NCBI GenBank assembly: GCA_015680685.1
Contig: MNCI01002813.1
Location: 639,677-703,676 of the forward strand
DNA from: Gnetum montanum
Lineage: Eukaryota; Streptophyta; Gnetopsida; Gnetales; Gnetaceae
Length of the DNA: 64,000 nt
Direction: 5' to 3'
Both the position numbers and the translations under genes were made by a program. The notes under the pieces were generated by a model. The model worked only from the letters and a program-made list of their open reading frames with translations. It ran no database searches and was not told the origin of the DNA. Of this stretch, positions 57,541 to 64,000 are shown piece after piece. Within the stretch, counting starts at the first letter, position 1, and each line of letters starts with the position of its first letter.

Positions 57541-59690
57541 TGACACCCCCCCTAAACTTGACAAAAGAAAAAGTGTCACTTATTTCATTTTTAGATGATT
57601 TGCTCACATAATGAATACCATATAATTTTCTATTAAATTTAATGTTACTAAAATTAGAAATGACTACATGGATTTGATATTCATAATCTTCTAATTTGGT
57701 ATCTTGATAACAATTTTTTCTATTTTTCTTTCCTACTTTTATCTTAACTTTAGATAATGCTTTTTCTAGTTTGAGTACCTTGTTGAACAAATTTTCATTA
57801 GCTTTCCTTTCTTAGAATCTTCATTAGAATTTTATTTTTCTTGGCCTTGATCTTTTTTTTATTACATGAGGAAATGCTTTAAACCAAGTTAAATATTTCA
57901 CAAAGACCAATGTTTTTTTTGTTCAGTTATTGGTATTCTAGTGATGTCTCAATTAGCTAAATTTAGTTGTGTTTCTAACTAGATAGCTTTATTAAAGAAA
58001 TCATTCAGAGTGAACATATCTAGAGTTATTATTATCTAGATTGAAATTCTAGGATTAATTGCATTTGGATAAGTTTTCCTAAAAATTTCATCTAATGGCT
58101 TATACTATCCCTAAAATAATTCACAATTTCATTGGAATTTAACATTAAAATCTCTAATTGACACTTAGTTTCTTGCTTGACCTATACTAACATATAATAC
58201 AACTAATATTGGTCTATTTGATTGATAAAGTAAGCCAAAAATAAATCATTCATATCATCCTAACTAGTCATGCTATTGTTTGGTAAATTAGAATACCAAA
58301 TTTGAGTCATATCTTTCAAATTTGTTAAAAACAACCTATAAACTTGATCTTGATGTTAAATATTTGTGTAATCTAAGGCTAATTCAAATAAATGGAAATA
58401 TTCTTCTATCAAATAAGCCTTCCAAAGAATGAAAGGCTTAGGTAAATATTTATGAACTACCTTAGAGATATTGTTGTAAATTGGGAACCTCAATGATGTG
58501 GCTGTTGAAATTTTTTCTTATTGAATGCCTAGGATTTCTTTGCCTTGTTCTAAAGGCTAGTAAATGAGATAGAAGAGGTGATTTTCTAGTCCTTCTAGTT
58601 TTAACTTGACTACTTATCCCTAGCTCAAAAACTATTTCCTACTTTTCCTCTAATAAATAATCAAACTTATAATCAAAATACTTGTTTGGACATCCAAACT
58701 TCTTAGAGTTAACAAGTTGTTTGCTAATTAATAGAGCAATAACTAATCTATTTACCCTCCTTTTAGTACCAAATAAAACTATTTTTATCTACTTTGGACC
58801 ATCAATGTTTTCCTCTTCCGCATGATAAAAAACACATGCATGAGATGTTCTTTCAAAACTTGATTTTAGGTGTTTACTAGTCTTTGAAAGACCAAGGTCC
58901 AGATACTTCCAAAAAAAATTAGTAATTATAGAGAAAAATATGTGTCTTTAGTTATTATTAACTACTAATTTTACAATATTTTCATACTACGATTTAATTA
59001 GATAAAAGCACTTTAATCAATAGATTCAACCATCATCACTTCATTTGTAAGTCAATAAAAATTCCCTACTATATCAAAGCTATTGAGTCTATTAAGTTTA
59101 GATTGTACATATCTATGCAATCTAGCCTTTCATCTAATGTTTAAGCATAATTCCAAAAAATCTATTACCATACTTCCCTAAAGAGAAAATTCAACAAGAA
59201 AACTAGAAAAGGAATGTAATTCAATGGATTTTTCAAAAGTAAGGTAGCTAAATTATGTAGAATCTTAAACATTGAAATGAGGTATTATTGAAATGAGTAA
59301 ATATCTTGAAAATATAGCTATTCAAATTACTTAATGATACCAAAAATTTCTAAACCCTTTAACTCAAATAAGCAATTTGAAATAAGGCTACTATCCTATT
59401 GATATGTGAAAATACTTTGAAAAGAAAATAAAGCTATTTTAAAGTTAGTCAATAAATGTTAGTAATTACTAAAACTAGAGCTATTCAATAAATTTAAATA
59501 ATTCCAAGAATAAAATGCCAGGCCAATACAATCTTCACCACTAGCTAGGAAACTATGATAAAGTAGGAAAATAAGAATTAACTCATAGGACAAAAGTAAG
59601 TTAGATGAACCAAGTCTAATATTAGAATGCCATTGTACATAAAATTACCTCACATCATGCTCATATAATTGTAGGGCATTGGATAACCAT
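57541..59690 (-). mobile_element. Element E: truncated relative of element D
   Basis: On the minus strand, 57494-57790 encodes KLEKALSKVKIK and YQDTKLEDYEY, matching the protease linker of D (KLEKALDNVNIK, HQDTKLAEDED). Gag-like sequence, heavily broken, continues to about 58560, and noncoding sequence to about 59690 matches the region of D at 5660-6790. Everything 3' of the protease linker, including RT and integrase, is missing. Confidence 0.65.
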
Positions 59691-60129
59691 TCTATTGATA
59701 AATTTTTTCATTGCTTCAAGCTCCTCAACTGATAATATTAGAAACTTAATAACCTAGTTCATTGTATTTGGTTTAGAGATATTGAACTTATTTAATACTC
59801 TTTCAATGTTTATTTATATTTAGGTCATTAGATAGTTGCTTAGTTTCTTAGCAAATTTTTTCATTCTTTGAATCTAGAGTCTTTCTACTAATAACTGCTA
59901 AATCATATTCCCATGATTTTTGAAAAATTTTAATAGCTTAATTCATGAATCCTTGTCAGTATTATCAATCTTTTTAATTCTATCACTTACTCTCTCAACT
60001 GTTTCAATTTGGAAATCTATTAGAAACATCAAAGTGACTCCCATGTTAGCTTAAATTTGTTTCACATTAAGCTTCTTCATGACAATTTCAATTATACACT
60101 CTACAACTATTCTTTGAATAAACCTTTTT

Positions 60130-62720
60130 TTTTTGAACTAATGATCTTTGGAGCTCTAACTAAGTCAAGAAAGCCCATACTTCTCTATTCCATTTATGTA
60201 GATATAGCTTGTTTTTAATGTACGGTAGCTCTATGCTTCAACGGAAGCTCTATATTACTTTAGCTCTATTTTAGTCCTTGCACTTGCACGTCAACACCAA
60301 TTGTTTTGATTTTTATTTAATAAAGCTATTTATGAAGAGCTGACATGGAAGAGCTTCTTTATAGAGCTAATTTTTGCTTCTACATGCTATGTCCTACTCC
60401 TAACTGAACTTAGTTTAAAAAATGAAATGTAAATGTGCATAACATATAAACCTTTATGAGTCTAAAATGATCTCTAACATGAAGGATGCTAATGTGGTAG
60501 AGCTTCTTCCTAAATTTAAATTCTAACTCTATGAACAAGCTCCATTAGTTGACTTGGTAAAGCCAAAAATGAGCTTTTCTTATAGAGTTGAATTTTATCC
60601 CTACAAGAAACATTCCATCAGTTGACATGGTAGGGTCAGCTCTTGGATGTTGATATGGTAGAACTATTATGAGCTTCTTTATAGAATGGAATTCTCACCT
60701 TATGAAATAGCTCAACAAGTTGACCTATCAGATGCTAATGTGAAAGAGTTAACATGGTAAAGCTCATTTGTAGAAAGAAAATTTTATTTCTCAAAATCAC
60801 TCTATATCTAGATGTTGACATGGTATCTATTAATATGGTAGGGTAGAGTGAGCTCAATTATCATGGTAGAGTCTCTTTGTAGAACTAATTTTTGGTTCTT
60901 CAAAGCACTTTTGCAGGCTGTTATGGCTCAATGAAGTTAAGGTTGTATGTAGAGCTAAAATTCAGCATTACAAAGGCTAATGTGGCAAGCAGATTTGCAA
61001 AGTTGATGTGGATTTTAAGGTGTTTTTCTAGAGTGTTTTCTTTTGTTGGTTCTATGAACATAAGTTAATGATAAATCCTACATGGTAGAGTTTTCTTGTA
61101 AAACCAAATTAAGCTCTACAATCTTTTTCCTGAGCTGATGTGGCAATGTGAAAAAATGAGCTTACTTGTAGAATGGAATTTTGTCTCTAAAAGTCATCTC
61201 TACATGCTAACATGCATGAATTTGATATGGAAAAGCACTTTCATATAGTGGAATTCTAGATCTACTTATTGACTCTACATGATGATGTGGCGTGAGACTA
61301 ACATGGTAAAACTAACATGCTAATGCTAATGTGGTAGAACTAACATGGTGAATGAAATATCAAAGGCTAGGTTTTATGTGCTTACTAACATGGCACTGTT
61401 GACATGACAATGTTGATGTGGTAGAGCTAATTAATAGAGTTATTTTTCAGTTCAACTAAGCTTTTCTACAATCTAACATGATATTAAGTAACTTTACAAG
61501 TGAACTTAGTCAAATGTTGACATAGTAAAGCTCTTTTGTAGAGTCATTTTTGGTCTTTTTGAATTTGCTTTATGAACTAACATGGTGGTGCACAATGAAC
61601 CTAGTTAATGTAGTAGATATATTTCATAGAACTAGATTTTAGCTTTAAATATTGGTTCTACAAGATTCTTCTATGAGCTGATGTGGTGGAGTGATGTCAT
61701 GGCCCATAAAGCTTCTTAGTAGAGCAACTTTTCACCTCTAAAGCTTATGTGGCAGGACTTGTAAATAGATCTATTTCTTAGCTTTACAAACTACTACAAG
61801 TTGTGAAGTTGATGTGATAAGGTGGATTTGCCTAAGTAACATGGCTTGTAGAACCACTTTGGAATTTATTCATAAAATCTTTATCTATGCTCTGAATTTG
61901 TTCTATAAATAAGCTAATGTTGCAAGATCAACTTTGTAGTTTCATTTTATAGCTCTACTAACTTCTTCTACAAGCTAATGAAGCTAATGTGGTAGAGCTT
62001 AGTTTGTAGAGTTGTTATTTGCTATAAATATTTTCTACAAGCTAACATGGCAAAGCATTAACATGGCAATCCTTATTTTGTAATGCTTATGTTTAACTCT
62101 ATAAACACTACTCTATTCTCAAAGTATACTTTGCATGATGATGATGTAGTAGAGGTCCTTTGTAGAGTGGAAATCTAGCTTTACAAACTAATTCTACATG
62201 CTAACATGACATGCCACTAACATGGCTAATGTGTTAAACTTTGCTAATGTGAAACATCATGATGTGGCACTATTAACATGATGTTGCTAATGTGATAGTA
62301 TAAATGTCAAGGATCAGACTTGATATAATTACTAATGCAATAGTGCTGATGTGGTAGAGCATACTCATAGAATAGAAATTTGTTCTACAAACTTATTCTA
62401 TGAGAGAGCTAAGCTGGTGAAAGATGACATGATTTGTAGTGCTTCCTTATAAAATCATTTTTTCCCTTACATGTATAGCTTACCTTGGAATCCTACATGA
62501 AAGTGTAATTTTAAAGAACTACTTTTAGCTTCACATACTTCTTCCACAAGTTGACATCATAGAGCTCCTTTGTAGAGAGGAAATCTAGCTCTAGGAACTA
62601 GCTCTACATGCTAATGTAACATTCTACAAATCTGGTTGAGCTTCTTTCAATTCTTTTTGTGGAATTGAAAATAGTTCTATGAATTAGCTCTATATGTTGA
62701 GTTGGATTAAAGAGATATTG
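60130..62720. repeat. Degenerate repeat field of TGGTAGAGCT / TAGCTCTACA motifs
   Basis: For about 2.5 kb the sequence keeps returning to CTAATGTGGTAGAGCT, CATGGTAAAGCTC, TTTGTAGAGTGGAATT and TAGCTCTACAA-like segments at irregular spacings, mostly of 30-100 bp. It has no long open frame. This looks like an old, shuffled tandem repeat. Confidence 0.6.
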
Positions 62721-64000
62721 CACATATGCTCTTATTAAGGTTGGCCCCACTAAAGCTAATTAAATAAAATCCATACAGACTACCTAAAAGCTAAGTTGGT
62801 AGAATGAATCTGGCTAACAAGAGCAAATAATAAGATTTTAAATACCAACTCTAAATGACCATGTTGCACTTGGAGTGCTAACTCTGCAAAATATGGGATC
62901 AAAGCTCAAACTCACATGAAACAATGAACTCTACAAAGAACAAGACTCTGAAATGAAGCTCAAAGCTTGCCATGAGACTTCACTTTTTATCTTTGCCTAA
63001 ATATTGCTTCTGCATGAATTGATGTAACAAAAGCTACTCACTATCATCACATGGGTAAATTTTCTATAAAATTCATAGAAATCGTTCCAATAAATCAATC
63101 TCCATTACTATTCCATAAGTTCTTCCACCAGAACTTGCAAAGGTTTCTTTTAGTACATGCTCTTTCAATCCATGAGCTTTTACTTTTAAACTTGAATTGT
63201 GAAATCCCATTTTCCAAAAATTTAAGCTTAAATCTAAAGATAAAAACCTAAAATTACATTTTGGACTTGAGATTTCGTTACCACCTTCAATGATTTATGG
63301 AATATAGAGTCTCTTTTCATGAAAAATTCAAGGTAAGAAAATCATTAAAAAACTTAAATTAAACCCTACTCCATTGATGTAGGGGTCACACCTCAATAGA
63401 TCCCAATAGGATCCAATCCACAAATTTGAAGTAGATCTAGCTTAGAGAATAAGAAAAACCCAATAAAATGGAGAAAAACTTCCTTATTTAAAGGTAATTC
63501 TCAAAATACATATGAAATACCTCAAAGATGAAGAGCCAAGATCAGCTCACAACTCTCCCAAGGATCCTAGAGGCTGCATTTATCCTTTCTTAATCATCAA
63601 TTTCTTACAATGGAGCCTAAGCTCAAGGCAAGACACTTATAAGAGATTCTTCTAATCTCTCTCAAGTGCTCTTCCTTACCTCTCACTCAAGTTCCTTGCA
63701 CAAGCTCTCCTCCCTTAACTCTTACAAGCTCTCTCCTGCTCATGGTCAAAGTTTTTCTCTTTCTTACACTAATAATGATGGATTACATTAGTGTTTATAA
63801 GAAACTAGAAGGTGAAAATCCTAGAAATCTTTTCTGAACTCAAATTTAAGTTCTTCAAATGTTTTCTAAGTCTTCTCATCTTCTCTCCAATTGTTTCCAT
63901 TATTCTTTGGCTATTTCTTGAATTGGAACGAGCATTTTAAGAAGTTTTCCCATGTGTCTAGGTCATCTCTAGCTTCATGTAGACATCTCCTATGAAAGCC
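62721..64000. other. Right edge, no gene recognised
   Basis: AT-rich with CTCTC/CTTAC-rich stretches after 63500. It may belong to an LTR continuing beyond the window. The ORF at 63051-63251 resembles nothing known and is likely chance. Confidence 0.45.

Overview
The window is nuclear DNA of a land plant with a large, repeat-dominated genome, possibly a gymnosperm; the species cannot be named from what is here. The grounds are nested LTR retrotransposons of plant type (an Athila-like family primed by tRNA-Asp, a dual-RNase-H Ty3/gypsy family, a chromovirus-like gypsy remnant), a plant L1-type LINE with a zf-RVT domain, and a plant-type telomere-like motif (CCCTAAA x3). The sequence is AT-rich and almost every frame is broken. 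I found no convincing intact host gene, RNA gene or CRISPR array.

Layout. 422-6840: element D, minus strand, a dual-RNase-H gypsy element cut by the window edge, followed by an unrecognised captured-looking ORF (6815-7180). 8323-17579: element A, minus, complete LTR pair and 5-bp target duplication (ATAAT), with degenerate pol but most of gag missing. 17715-18430: decayed Merlin/ISXO2-type DDE transposase, minus. 19354-25795: element G, plus, LTR pair and iMet-type primer site but no recognisable genes (LARD-like). 27190-27430: two tRNA-like SINE heads. 28032-35506: element B, minus, LTR pair and 5-bp duplication (CTAAC), same family as A but with gag and protease only. 38065 onward: an old plus-strand LTR of the A/B/C family. 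40240-41770: integrase end of a chromovirus-like element F, minus. 42489-47340: LINE, plus, ORF1 and ORF2. 47423-57239: element C, minus, same gag-protease-only type as B, carrying a GC-richer foreign block H (48599-52073) full of tandem arrays. 57541-59690: element E, a relative of D. 60130-62720: a degenerate repeat field.

How the parts relate. A, B and C are one LTR family. A has pol but has lost the gag core. B and C have gag and protease but share one clean loss of about 3 kb of pol. The two types are therefore complementary, as expected of a non-autonomous gag lineage (TR-GAG-like) and a pol-bearing partner. The LTRs of this family carry, just upstream of a TATA box, an array of short GATATC dyads whose spacing is repeatedly exactly 14 bp. 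The same array survives in the old LTR at 38065 and has been cut out of the 5' LTR of C. Together with the gag-only lineage, the RNase H placed upstream of RT in D, the Merlin relic and the hairpin-unit arrays of block H, this is the most interesting material in the window.
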